9,092 bases of DNA. It comes from Alphaproteobacteria bacterium (lineage in GTDB: Bacteria > Pseudomonadota > Alphaproteobacteria > Rhodospirillales > Magnetospirillaceae). Location: the NCBI GenBank assembly GCA_015232485.1, contig JADFZP010000103.1, positions 1 through 9,092 of the forward strand, in the 5' to 3' direction. The notes below the pieces were generated by a model, which did not search any database, was not told where the DNA came from, and saw nothing but the letters and a program-made list of their open reading frames with translations. Below, in pieces: positions 1 through 6,502 of the stretch. The translations under genes and the position numbers were made by a program. The first letter of the stretch is position 1. The number at the start of each line of letters is the position of its first letter.

Positions 1-605
1 TCGACGGTGCGCATCACCGACTGGCCGATCAGGTCCAGCTTGCGCAGCATCTCGATGCGCGGGCGCATCTCTTCATAGGCGACCTCGCCGACCACCGTCT
101 GGATGATGCGGCAGGCCGAGGACAGGCAGATCAGCACCACGTCGCGCGGATCGGGGATGTCGTCCGAGGTGAGAATGGCCAGCAGACGGTCTTTGACCTC
201 GCGCTGCTGGCGGCCGTCGAGCACCGGGTAACGCCGGGTGCGGAACACCCACAACAGGCGCCCCTCCTCGATCGCCAGGATGCCGCGCTCGACGAGGCGG
301 CGCACGCCCATCTCGCGGTACCGTTCGCCGTCGCGGGCCAGCAGATCGAGATAGAAGCGCACCGGCTGATCGGCGGGGGCGGCCGCCAATTGGGCCAGCG
401 CGTCGTCGAGCAGGGGCTCGCCGGTCGGGGTGGCGTCGGCCACCCACAGCTTGTCGAGATCGCTGTCGACCCGGTTGAGCAGCGCCAAATCCATCAGCAA
501 GGCCCCGGCCGCCGCCGCCGTCATCGAGGTCGGCAGAATCGGCAGGAAGCGCCCCGACTCGTCGTCCAGGCACAGCAGAAGAATCTCTTCCAGAAAAGTC
601 AGCAT
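1..605 (-). CDS. GPP34 family (GOLPH3/Vps74-like) protein, 3' part beyond window
   Basis: Reading the minus strand from ATG 605-603 gives 201 uninterrupted codons to the left edge, so the C-terminus is missing. The protein opens MLTFLEEILLLCLDDESGR, the hallmark start of GPP34 proteins (Leu-rich helix, then LDDE/TGR). Further family-like motifs are DATPTGEPLLDDAL (57-70), LVERGIL (104-110), EEGRLLWVFRTRRYPVLD (113-130) and the helix after PDPRDVVL (151-158). Eukaryotic relatives bind phosphatidylinositol-4-phosphate and sort Golgi glycosyltransferases; bacterial members are mostly uncharacterised, and a peripheral-membrane role here is only inference. There is no signal peptide or transmembrane segment. 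The start is supported by GGAG five bases upstream (complement of 611-614). The gene is divergent from the large RTX gene across 283 bp. Confidence in the family is high from the motifs; function is unknown. Confidence 0.85.
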   Translation of the reverse strand, partial: MLTFLEEILLLCLDDESGRFLPILPTSMTAAAAGALLMDLALLNRVDSDLDKLWVADATPTGEPLLDDALAQLAAAPADQPVRFYLDLLARDGERYREMGVRRLVERGILAIEEGRLLWVFRTRRYPVLDGRQQREVKDRLLAILTSDDIPDPRDVVLICLSSACRIIQTVVGEVAYEEMRPRIEMLRKLDLIGQSVMRTV

Positions 606-888
606 GGGGGCTCCGCCGGTGGTGACGGATCAAGTTAGCCGGTCCCACGAACGGTGGCAAACGCCTTTGGTCGAAGGACTCGACGGCAAATGAAATCAAA
701 ATGAATGCCCATTGCAAGTTTCCGGACATTAAGGAACGATCCAGTCGGGAATTCAATGAACACAGTACGTTGACAACGTTCGTAGGCACCGCCGTTAACC
801 AATATTAAGTAGGGCTTCACTCCTAAGGCGTAGTATCACTTATGTGGCAGGACCGAAGGGGGCCCTGTCAGCGCCATAGGAGGAACCA
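606..888. promoter_or_regulatory. Divergent intergenic region with operator-like repeat and promoter candidates
   Basis: This 283-bp stretch separates the GPP34 and RTX genes and is clearly more AT-rich than its flanks, mainly from 660 to 845. No convincing gene is seen. It holds a perfect inverted repeat ACGTTG-A-CAACGT (767-779), inside which lies TTGACA (770-775), a match to the sigma-70 -35 box. No good -10 stands 17 bases downstream (CGTTAA, 793-798). TTAA-N6-TTAA (795-808) is one base short of the CtrA spacing. These are sequence observations; promoter activity and direction are inferred. Confidence 0.45.
878..883 (+). promoter_or_regulatory. Strong Shine-Dalgarno of the large RTX gene
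   Basis: AGGAGG lies five bases before the ATG at 889. It is a full match to the anti-Shine-Dalgarno core and fixes the start of the 1209-residue protein. Confidence 0.85.
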
Positions 889-3800
889 ATGGCAGCGGTT
901 TCATTACTCGCTCCGGCAAAGCCGGACGAGATCGTCGGTCTGCGCCTGCAAGGCACCGACGGCGCGCTTCCCGCGGGGCGCGTGGTGACCTTTGGAGAGG
1001 TGTTCGCATCCGGGGAAATTCCGGCGGGTCAGGGGCTGGTGGCCCGCATGGGCGGCACCGAGGTGCCGGTTCAAATGGACGTCAAGACGCGGTGGGACGA
1101 CGGCTCGGTGCGCCATGCGGTGCTCAGTCTGGCGGTGCCGTCCGACGCCTCCTCGACCGATCTGATGCTGGCGCGCGGCGCGCCGCCGTCCGGGGCGGCG
1201 GTCGCGTTGCCGGGCGCCGGCTGGGACGTCACCGTCACGGTGGACCTGCGCAATCCGGATGGCTCGGTGACCAGGCTTTCGGTCAGCGCCGCGCAGGCCC
1301 TGGCCACCGCCGCGCCCGAGTCGTGGTTGTCGGGTCCGCTGGCCACCGAAACGCGGGTGACCGCGCGGCTCAATGATCAACTGACCGCCACCTTCGACAT
1401 CCGCGCGCTGGCGGACGGCACCGTGCGCACCGACGTGACCGTTTCGAACGACTGGGCCTACACCACGCCGATGACCAATCTGGTCTACGACGTGACGGTC
1501 GCCGAGAACGGCCGCGCCGTCCTGCAAGAGACGGCCCTTTCGCACAATCACCACGCCAACTGGCATGTCCCGGTGTGGAGCGGCGCCGCCGAGCCGGCCG
1601 TGCTGGTCGTTCACGACCCCCTGCATATGATGAAAACCGGCGCGGTGCCGGCGCTCGACCTGGGGCTCGACCTGAATTCCTCGCGCATCGAGACGCAATG
1701 GGCGCAAATCCAGTCGGGCGTCGTGGATGCCGGCCCGATGGGCTCGGCCTTCGTGACCAAATACATGCCGCAAACCGGCGAGCGCTCGGACATCGGCGTG
1801 CTGCCGACCTGGTCCGCGCAATGGCTGATCGGCCAGGGCGAGGCGGCCTACGAGGTGATGCTGGCCAACGCCGACGCGGCGGGCTCGGTGCCCTGGCACT
1901 TCCGCAGCGAGGCCACCGGCGACTGGGTGACGGTCGACGAGCGGCCCAATCTGTGGATCGACTCGCGCGGGACCAACGCCCGCTTCGGCGCCGACGCGAT
2001 GCGGACGCCCTATGAGACCAAGCTGTCGACCGGCTGGACGCCCGACACCGCGCACGCGCCCTCGCTGACCGCCCTGCCCTATCTGGTGACCGGCGACCGC
2101 CATTATCTCGACGAGTTGCAGGCGCAGGCCAACTACGCGATGCTGTCGGTCGATCCCGCCTACCGCGGCAAGTCGCAAGGCATCGTCGAAAGCCAGCAGA
2201 TCCGCGCCCAGGCCTGGACCCTGCGCACCCTGGCCGACGCCGCCACGCTGACCCCCGACGCCGACCCGGCCAAGGGCTATTTCACGTCCAAGCTCGGCAA
2301 CAACCTGGACTTCCTGAACCAGATGTACGTGCTGGGCGGGGCGCGCGACTTCGCCGGCCAGTTGGAGGGCTATAGCGGCGACGGCGGCAGCCGCGACCCC
2401 AACATGATCCAGCCCTGGCAGGACGATTATCTGACCCAGGCGTTGGCCTATGCGGCCGAGCAGGGCTTCGCCACCGCCAAGACTCTGGTCGAGTGGAAGC
2501 TGAACTTCGAGGCCGGCCGCTTCGTCAACGAGGATCTCGGCTTCGATCCGTTGCACGGCCCGAGCGGCGACTTCATCCACCGCGCCGGCACCAAGACCGC
2601 GCTGGGCGCCTATTTCACCACTTGGCGCGATCTCCATCAGGCCAATTTCGGCGATCCGACCAAGGTCTATCCGGCGCTTGGCCTGTATGCCTCGTCGTCG
2701 AGCAGCTATGCCGCCAACGCGCGGTCGGCGCTGGCGGCCACCGTCTCGCTGACCTGGAATCCCGACGCCATCGAGGCCTGGGGTTTCCTGGTCGGCAAGC
2801 TGGGCATGGACGGGGCGGCCCGCGCCGCCACCGCGCTCGATCCGAAATACACGACCATGCCGCGCCTGCCGGACGGCACCATCCTGTCGTCCGACCAGAT
2901 CCGGTTGGCCTCGACGGCCGGTCTGTTGGTCGGCGAGGACCGTAACCAGATGCTGCACGGCAGCGCGGGCGGCGACACCGTGCAGGGTGGATCGGCGATC
3001 GACCTGCTGTTTGGCGGCGACGGCGACGACCTGTTGAACGGCGCCGATGGCGACGACGTGCTGATCGGCGGCAATGGCCACGACGTCCTGATGGGCGGCG
3101 TCGGTTGCGACGTGCTGCGCGGCAAGGGGGGGCTCGACACCCTGGATGGCGGCGACGGCGACGATCTGCTGTTTTACCAGCCGGGTGACGCGCTGTCGGG
3201 CGGCGCCGGCAACGACACGCTGGCCCTGATGGACTGGCGGCCCACCGCCATCGATCTGCGCGACGGCCGCATCACCGGCATCGAAACCATCACGCTCGAC
3301 AATCGGGCGGCGGACACCGTGACGGTCTCGGCCGCCGCGCTGGGCGCCGGGCAGATCGTGATCCGCGGCGAGGTGGGAGACGCCGTGCTGGGCGAGGGAT
3401 TGACCCGCGGCGGAGACGTCACCCTGGATGGCCAGCGTTACGCCAGCTTCCGGGGCGGCAGCGGTCGCCTGCTGGTCGAATCCGGGCTGCTGTTCAACGG
3501 CGCGGTGCTGGGCGCGCAAAGCAACCGCGCCCCGCTCGCCCAGGCCGATTGGTTCGAGACGGCGGCGGGCACCCCCGTCACCATGGCCGTGTTGGCCAAT
3601 GATACCGACCCCGACGGCGATTCGTTGTCGCTGGCCGGCATCGTGCGCGGCCCGAGCGGCGGCGGCGTGGCCGTCGATGGCGAAGGCCGCGTGACCTACA
3701 CCCCGAACGCCGGTTTCTCGGGCCCGGACAGCTTCGTCTACGAGCTGAGCGACGGAATGGGCGGATCGTCCGAGGGCGTGGTGTCGATCACCGTCACGGC

Positions 3801-4518
3801 GGCGGCGGCCGGCCCGACCGTGATCGACGGCACCGAGACCAGCGACTGGCTGGAGGGCGGCGGCGGCCCCGACGTGCTGCGCGGCGGCGGCGGATCGGAC
3901 ACGCTGAGCGGCGGGGCCGGCGACGACACGCTGGACGGCGGCGCCATGGGCGACAAGCTTTATGGCGGCGCGGGCGACGACGTCTATTACGTCGAACGCT
4001 CGGATCGGGTGATCGAATATGGCGGCGAGGGCACCGACACCGTGTACGCCAGCGGCAACATCGCCTTGTCGGCCGAGGTCGAGAACCTGGTCCTGCTGAC
4101 CGGCGCCGTCCAGGGCGCCGGCAACCAGTCGGCCAACACGATCATCGGCAACGAGGCGGCCAATCTGATCCGGGGCTATTACGGCAACGATCTGCTGCTC
4201 GGCGGGGCCGGCGATGACAGCCTCGACGGCCAGGGCAACGACGACACCCTGGACGGCGGGCTGGGCGACGATCTGCTGACCGGCGGTTGGCAGCGCGACC
4301 TGTTCCGCTACGCCGCCCTGGGCGATGGCCGGGACACCGTCACCGACTTCGTGGTCGGCGAGGACGCCATCGATCTGCGCGCCTTCGCGGGCGCCAGGGT
4401 GGGCATCGCGGCGAGCGCCTCGGGCGCCGCGATCTCGGTCGACGCGCAGGTGGTGATGACGCTGACCGGCGTCGACGCCAACCGGCTGCGGCTGGGCACG
4501 GACGTGCTGGTCGGTTAG
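889..4518 (+). CDS. Large secreted RTX protein with lyase-like N-terminal half and cadherin-like domain
   Basis: A 1209-residue protein starting at ATG 889. It has no signal peptide, as usual for type I secretion substrates. Order: residues ~15-110 form a beta domain with the pattern 'VTFGEVFASGEIP...VPVQMDVKTRWDDGSVRHAVL', resembling the N-terminal RIFT-barrel domain of PcRGLX/YetA-type rhamnogalacturonan lyases; a His-rich stretch HNHHANWH (219-226); a helix-rich part ~385-665 with HAPSLTALPYLVTGDRHYLD, like alpha/alpha-toroid polysaccharide lyases and glycosidases; an RTX array (691-780); a beta linker; a cadherin-like (Big_9-type) domain (~879-974) with VLANDTDPDGDSLSL; more RTX repeats (981-1035 and 1087-1139), separated by an 'AEVENLVLL' module; and a C-terminus ending DVLVG. 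The parts suggest a Ca2+-stabilised extracellular polysaccharide-active enzyme. The secretion class is solid; the catalytic assignment is a motif-level inference. A large surface protein without enzyme activity remains possible. Confidence 0.8.
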   Translation: MAAVSLLAPAKPDEIVGLRLQGTDGALPAGRVVTFGEVFASGEIPAGQGLVARMGGTEVPVQMDVKTRWDDGSVRHAVLSLAVPSDASSTDLMLARGAPPSGAAVALPGAGWDVTVTVDLRNPDGSVTRLSVSAAQALATAAPESWLSGPLATETRVTARLNDQLTATFDIRALADGTVRTDVTVSNDWAYTTPMTNLVYDVTVAENGRAVLQETALSHNHHANWHVPVWSGAAEPAVLVVHDPLHMMKTGAVPALDLGLDLNSSRIETQWAQIQSGVVDAGPMGSAFVTKYMPQTGERSDIGVLPTWSAQWLIGQGEAAYEVMLANADAAGSVPWHFRSEATGDWVTVDERPNLWIDSRGTNARFGADAMRTPYETKLSTGWTPDTAHAPSLTALPYLVTGDRHYLDELQAQANYAMLSVDPAYRGKSQGIVESQQIRAQAWTLRTLADAATLTPDADPAKGYFTSKLGNNLDFLNQMYVLGGARDFAGQLEGYSGDGGSRDPNMIQPWQDDYLTQALAYAAEQGFATAKTLVEWKLNFEAGRFVNEDLGFDPLHGPSGDFIHRAGTKTALGAYFTTWRDLHQANFGDPTKVYPALGLYASSSSSYAANARSALAATVSLTWNPDAIEAWGFLVGKLGMDGAARAATALDPKYTTMPRLPDGTILSSDQIRLASTAGLLVGEDRNQMLHGSAGGDTVQGGSAIDLLFGGDGDDLLNGADGDDVLIGGNGHDVLMGGVGCDVLRGKGGLDTLDGGDGDDLLFYQPGDALSGGAGNDTLALMDWRPTAIDLRDGRITGIETITLDNRAADTVTVSAAALGAGQIVIRGEVGDAVLGEGLTRGGDVTLDGQRYASFRGGSGRLLVESGLLFNGAVLGAQSNRAPLAQADWFETAAGTPVTMAVLANDTDPDGDSLSLAGIVRGPSGGGVAVDGEGRVTYTPNAGFSGPDSFVYELSDGMGGSSEGVVSITVTAAAAGPTVIDGTETSDWLEGGGGPDVLRGGGGSDTLSGGAGDDTLDGGAMGDKLYGGAGDDVYYVERSDRVIEYGGEGTDTVYASGNIALSAEVENLVLLTGAVQGAGNQSANTIIGNEAANLIRGYYGNDLLLGGAGDDSLDGQGNDDTLDGGLGDDLLTGGWQRDLFRYAALGDGRDTVTDFVVGEDAIDLRAFAGARVGIAASASGAAISVDAQVVMTLTGVDANRLRLGTDVLVG
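2959..3228 (+). repeat. RTX nonapeptide array 1 of the large RTX protein
   Basis: Residues 691-780 hold about nine GGxGxDxLx-type units, for example GGDGDDLLN, GADGDDVLI, GGNGHDVLM and GGDGDDLLF. Such repeats form a Ca2+-binding beta-roll that folds after export. One unit, GGVGCDVLR, carries a cysteine, which is unusual in RTX arrays. Confidence 0.9.
3523..3810 (+). other. Cadherin-like (Big_9/VCBS-type) domain inside the large RTX protein
   Basis: Residues ~879-974 read NRAPLAQADWF, then VLANDTDPDGDSLSL, GRVTYTPNAGFSGPDSFVYEL and SITVTA. This is the standard layout of bacterial cadherin-like tandem domains, with the acidic DTDPDGD Ca2+ loop and the YTPNAGFSGPDSF strand pair. Only one copy is present. 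It sits between two RTX regions and may act as a spacer or carbohydrate-contacting domain. Confidence 0.85.
3829..4305 (+). repeat. RTX arrays 2 and 3 of the large RTX protein
   Basis: Residues 981-1035 hold about six units (GGGSDTLSG, GAGDDTLDG, GAGDDVYYV). Residues 1087-1139 hold about five (GGAGDDSLD, GGLGDDLLT, degenerate GGWQRDLF). Between them lies a common RTX companion module, 'VYYVERSDRVIEYGGEGTDT' followed by AEVENLVLL and GAGNQSANTIIGN. A related module occurs in the serralysin gene at ~8345-8520. Confidence 0.88.
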
Positions 4519-4551
4519 CCGTTTGCTCGCCGCCATGGGCCTCGCCGCTCG

Positions 4552-4568
4552 CCATATCCCGGATATGG
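4552..4568. repeat. Perfect 17-bp inverted repeat upstream of dodecin
   Basis: CCATATCC-C-GGATATGG has 8-base arms around a single central base. It lies between the RTX stop (4518) and the dodecin ATG (4586), ending six bases before the Shine-Dalgarno. No T-run follows, so an intrinsic terminator is unlikely; an operator or a leader hairpin is more plausible. Confidence 0.6.
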
Positions 4569-4585
4569 ACGATCGGAGGAGGCCC

Positions 4586-4813
4586 ATGAGCGAGCACGTC
4601 TACAAGATCATCGAATTGGCCGGCAGTTCCCCGCTGGGCATCGAACAGGCGATCGGCAACGCGGTCGCCAAGGCCGATTCCAGCCTGCGGAACCTGCGCT
4701 GGTTCCAGGTGAACGAAATCCGCGGCCAGATCGAGGACGGCGAGGTCGCCCATTGGCAGGTGGTGATGCGGGTCGGCTTCACCCTGGACGACGAGGGCGA
4801 AGGCAAGACCTGA
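4586..4813 (+). CDS. Dodecin (flavin-binding dodecamer subunit)
   Basis: A 75-residue protein with the full dodecin pattern: MSEHVYKIIELAGSS at the N-terminus, an amphipathic helix IEQAIGNAVAKAD, then LRNLRWFQVNEIRG and HWQVVMRVGF. Dodecins assemble into 12-subunit hollow spheres that bind stacked pairs of flavins and are thought to store or sequester free riboflavin, FMN or FAD in the cytoplasm. Trp39 and Gln58 align, with a constant +3 offset, with the flavin-stacking Trp36 and hydrogen-bonding Gln55 of the archaeal protein. The start at 4586 is chosen because GGAGGAGG (4575-4582) lies just upstream and homologues begin with this Met; an in-frame ATG at 4523 would add 21 residues unlike the family. 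It is 67 bp behind the RTX gene on the same strand and may be cotranscribed, but the 17-bp inverted repeat suggests its own control. Confidence 0.95.
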   Translation: MSEHVYKIIELAGSSPLGIEQAIGNAVAKADSSLRNLRWFQVNEIRGQIEDGEVAHWQVVMRVGFTLDDEGEGKT

Positions 4814-4816
4814 TCA
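4811..4816. other. TGATCA palindrome providing stop codons on both strands
   Basis: TGA at 4811-4813 ends dodecin on the plus strand. TCA at 4814-4816 is the TGA of the oxidoreductase on the minus strand. The two convergent genes therefore meet with zero bases between them, and no terminator can sit between their stops. Confidence 0.9.
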
Positions 4817-5788
4817 GGGGATCAGCACGATCTTGCCGGTCGCCGCGCGGTCCTTCAAGAGGCCCAGCGCCTGTGCGGCGCGGTCGAGCGGCAGGGTGCG
4901 CGAGACGTGCGGCTTCAGGCGCCCCTCCTCCCACCAGCGCAGGCACTGGCCGAGCGAGTCGCGCACCGCCTGGGGCCGCAGGCGGCGATAGGCGCCCCAC
5001 CAATAGCCGATCACCGTCAGATTCTTGACCAACAGGATGTTGGCCGGCGGCGCCGGAACCTTGCCGCTGGCGAAGCCGACCACCAGGATGCGGCCGTCCG
5101 GGGCGGCGCAACGCAACGAGGCGTCGAAGATCGCGCCTCCGACCGAATCGAAGACCACATCGACGCCCCGCCCGCCGGTCAATTCCATGACGCGGGCGCG
5201 CACGTCCTCGGTGCGGTAGTCGATGCCGTGATCGGCGCCGTGGGCGACCGCCACCGCCAGCTTGTCCGGGCCGCCGGCGGTGGCGATCACCAAGGCGCCG
5301 GCCGCCTTGCCGATTTCGACCGCCGTCAGCCCCACCCCGCCGGCCGCGCCGTGCACCAGCAGCACCTCGCCCGCCGTCAGGCGCGCGCGGTCGAGCAGCC
5401 CCAGATGCGAGGTGCCGTAGGCCACCGGGAAGGCGGCCGCCATCTCGAAGGACATCGCGTCGGGAATCCTCAACACGTCGGCGGCGGCGGCGACCGTCTG
5501 TTCGGCCCAGCCGCCCACCCCCTGCATGGCCATCACGCGGTCGCCGGGCGCCAAGCCCTCGACGCCCTCGCCGCATTCGAGGATTTCGCCGGCCACCTCG
5601 AAGCCGGGCACGAAGGGCGGCGCATGGCGTTCCTGGTAGGTGCCGGCGATCAAAAGCTGGTCGGCGAAATTGACCCCGGCGGCGCGCACCGCGATGCGCA
5701 CTTGGCCGGGGCCGGCGACCGGCGGCGCGATCTCGGCCGGCGTCAGGACCGACAAATCACCGAAGGCGGGACAGACGATGGCGCGCAT
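4814..5788 (-). CDS. NADPH:quinone oxidoreductase-like MDR-family enzyme
   Basis: A 324-residue zinc-independent medium-chain dehydrogenase/reductase of the quinone oxidoreductase branch, probably a cytosolic NADPH-dependent reductase of quinones or enones. The N-terminal GroES-like domain contains GVNFAD (38-43) and PFVPGFEVAG (58-67). The Rossmann domain has HGAAGGVG (146-153) and GRGVDVVFDSVGG (206-218). The usual Cys/His zinc ligands are absent. It ends TGKIVLIP, typical for the family. The start ATG 5788-5786 is preferred because AGGAG sits seven bases upstream and homologues begin MRAIV; the open frame extends upstream to 5908, but those 40 residues are low-complexity. Its stop abuts the dodecin stop, and it is divergent from the RNA methyltransferase gene. 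The exact substrate cannot be read from sequence. Confidence 0.92.
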   Translation of the reverse strand: MRAIVCPAFGDLSVLTPAEIAPPVAGPGQVRIAVRAAGVNFADQLLIAGTYQERHAPPFVPGFEVAGEILECGEGVEGLAPGDRVMAMQGVGGWAEQTVAAAADVLRIPDAMSFEMAAAFPVAYGTSHLGLLDRARLTAGEVLLVHGAAGGVGLTAVEIGKAAGALVIATAGGPDKLAVAVAHGADHGIDYRTEDVRARVMELTGGRGVDVVFDSVGGAIFDASLRCAAPDGRILVVGFASGKVPAPPANILLVKNLTVIGYWWGAYRRLRPQAVRDSLGQCLRWWEEGRLKPHVSRTLPLDRAAQALGLLKDRAATGKIVLIP

Positions 5789-5928
5789 GGTCGATCTCCT
5801 GGCGGGCGGGCCCTTGGTCCTGCCAGGAACGCGCTCGCCGGGCAAGCGGTTTCCCGCCGCCCGGGCGACCGCGGCCAAGGGGGCTGACGATTGTGGACGC
5901 CCGGTCAAGATCGGGCCATCATGCGGCG
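5789..5928. promoter_or_regulatory. Divergent intergenic region; leader hairpin over the oxidoreductase ribosome site
   Basis: This 140-bp region must hold both divergent promoters; no clear -35/-10 pair is visible. Inverted repeat TCCTGGC (5797-5803) / GCCAGGA (5822-5828) surrounds an 18-base GC-rich loop. In the oxidoreductase mRNA the downstream arm, GCCAGGA, contains the Shine-Dalgarno AGGA, so the hairpin would bury the ribosome site. The arms are seen; the regulatory role is inferred. Confidence 0.4.
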
Positions 5929-6489
5929 ATGCGCGGCTATTTCGGCATCGGTGTTGAGGGGGTCAGCAAGGCGGCCAATGTGGGCGCCTTGATGCGCACG
6001 GCGCATGCCTTCGACGCCGGCTTCGTGTTCACGGTGGGCGCCGATTACAGCCGGGCCGCGACCGCCGTCGCCGACACCTCGAACGCCGCCGCGCAGGTGC
6101 CGTTCTACGCGTTCCCGAATGTGGCCGGCATGATGCTGCCGCTGGGCTGCAAGCTGGTCGGGGTGGAACTGCTGGACGACTCGGTCGAACTGCCGTCCTT
6201 CCACCACCCCGCCACCGCCGCCTATGTGCTGGGCCGCGAGCGCGGCAGCCTGACGCCCGAGATGCTGGCGCGCTGCGACCATGTGGTGCGCATTCCCACC
6301 CGCTTCTGCGTCAATCTGGCGGTGGCGGGGGCGCTGGTCCTCTACGACCGGGTACTGAGCCGCAGCCGTTTCGCGCCACGCCCCACCCGCCCCGGCGGCC
6401 CCGTCGACGAGATCGAGGGCCACGTCCATGGCGGCGTGCGCTTCCGCTCGCCCGAGCGGATGGAGCGCTTCCGTAGCGATCCCCCTTGA
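5929..6489 (+). CDS. SpoU/TrmH-family RNA 2'-O-methyltransferase
   Basis: A 186-residue SPOUT enzyme that transfers methyl from S-adenosylmethionine to a ribose 2'-OH in tRNA or rRNA. All three SpoU motifs are present: motif 1 N17-VGALMRT (Asn17, Arg23), motif 2 YVLGRERGSL (99-108, Glu104) and motif 3 CVNLAVAGALVLYD (127-140, Asn129), which form the knotted cofactor site. RIPTRFCVNLAVAGALVLYD and the tail RFAPRPTRPGGP match an alphaproteobacterial subfamily as I remember it. The position modified cannot be named. ATG 5929 is chosen because homologues begin MRGYFGIGVEG; its ribosome site is weak. An in-frame GTG at 5893 has AAGGGGG (5878-5884) upstream and would add 12 residues, so it is a real alternative. 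The end is convergent with the next small gene, 13 bp away. Confidence 0.92.
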   Translation: MRGYFGIGVEGVSKAANVGALMRTAHAFDAGFVFTVGADYSRAATAVADTSNAAAQVPFYAFPNVAGMMLPLGCKLVGVELLDDSVELPSFHHPATAAYVLGRERGSLTPEMLARCDHVVRIPTRFCVNLAVAGALVLYDRVLSRSRFAPRPTRPGGPVDEIEGHVHGGVRFRSPERMERFRSDPP

Positions 6490-6502
6490 GGGAACCCGGC
6501 CG

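Noticed and set aside
73..789. Minus-strand open frame of 238 residues at the left edge
   Set aside because: It overlaps the GPP34 gene in another frame and is Arg/Pro-rich after the first 40 residues. The GPP34 frame has family motifs and a ribosome site.
795..808. Second CtrA box (TTAA-N6-TTAA)
   Set aside because: Spacing is six rather than seven and the surrounding DNA is AT-rich, so a chance match is likely. Kept only as part of the promoter-region observation.
2959..4305. Short-period GGCGGC-rich DNA repetition, superficially like tandem or CRISPR repeats
   Set aside because: The ~27-bp period follows the nine-residue RTX units and remains in frame; units are degenerate and there are no spacers.
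4552..4568. Intrinsic terminator of the large RTX gene
   Set aside because: The hairpin has almost no loop and no T-run follows; the sequence runs directly into a ribosome site.
904..4587. Minus-strand open frame of 1227 residues opposite the large RTX gene
   Set aside because: It is a by-product of GC-rich codon use opposite a real gene. The translation is low-complexity (many Ala, Gly, Arg, Gln), has no recognisable motif, and the plus strand holds clear RTX and cadherin-like motifs.
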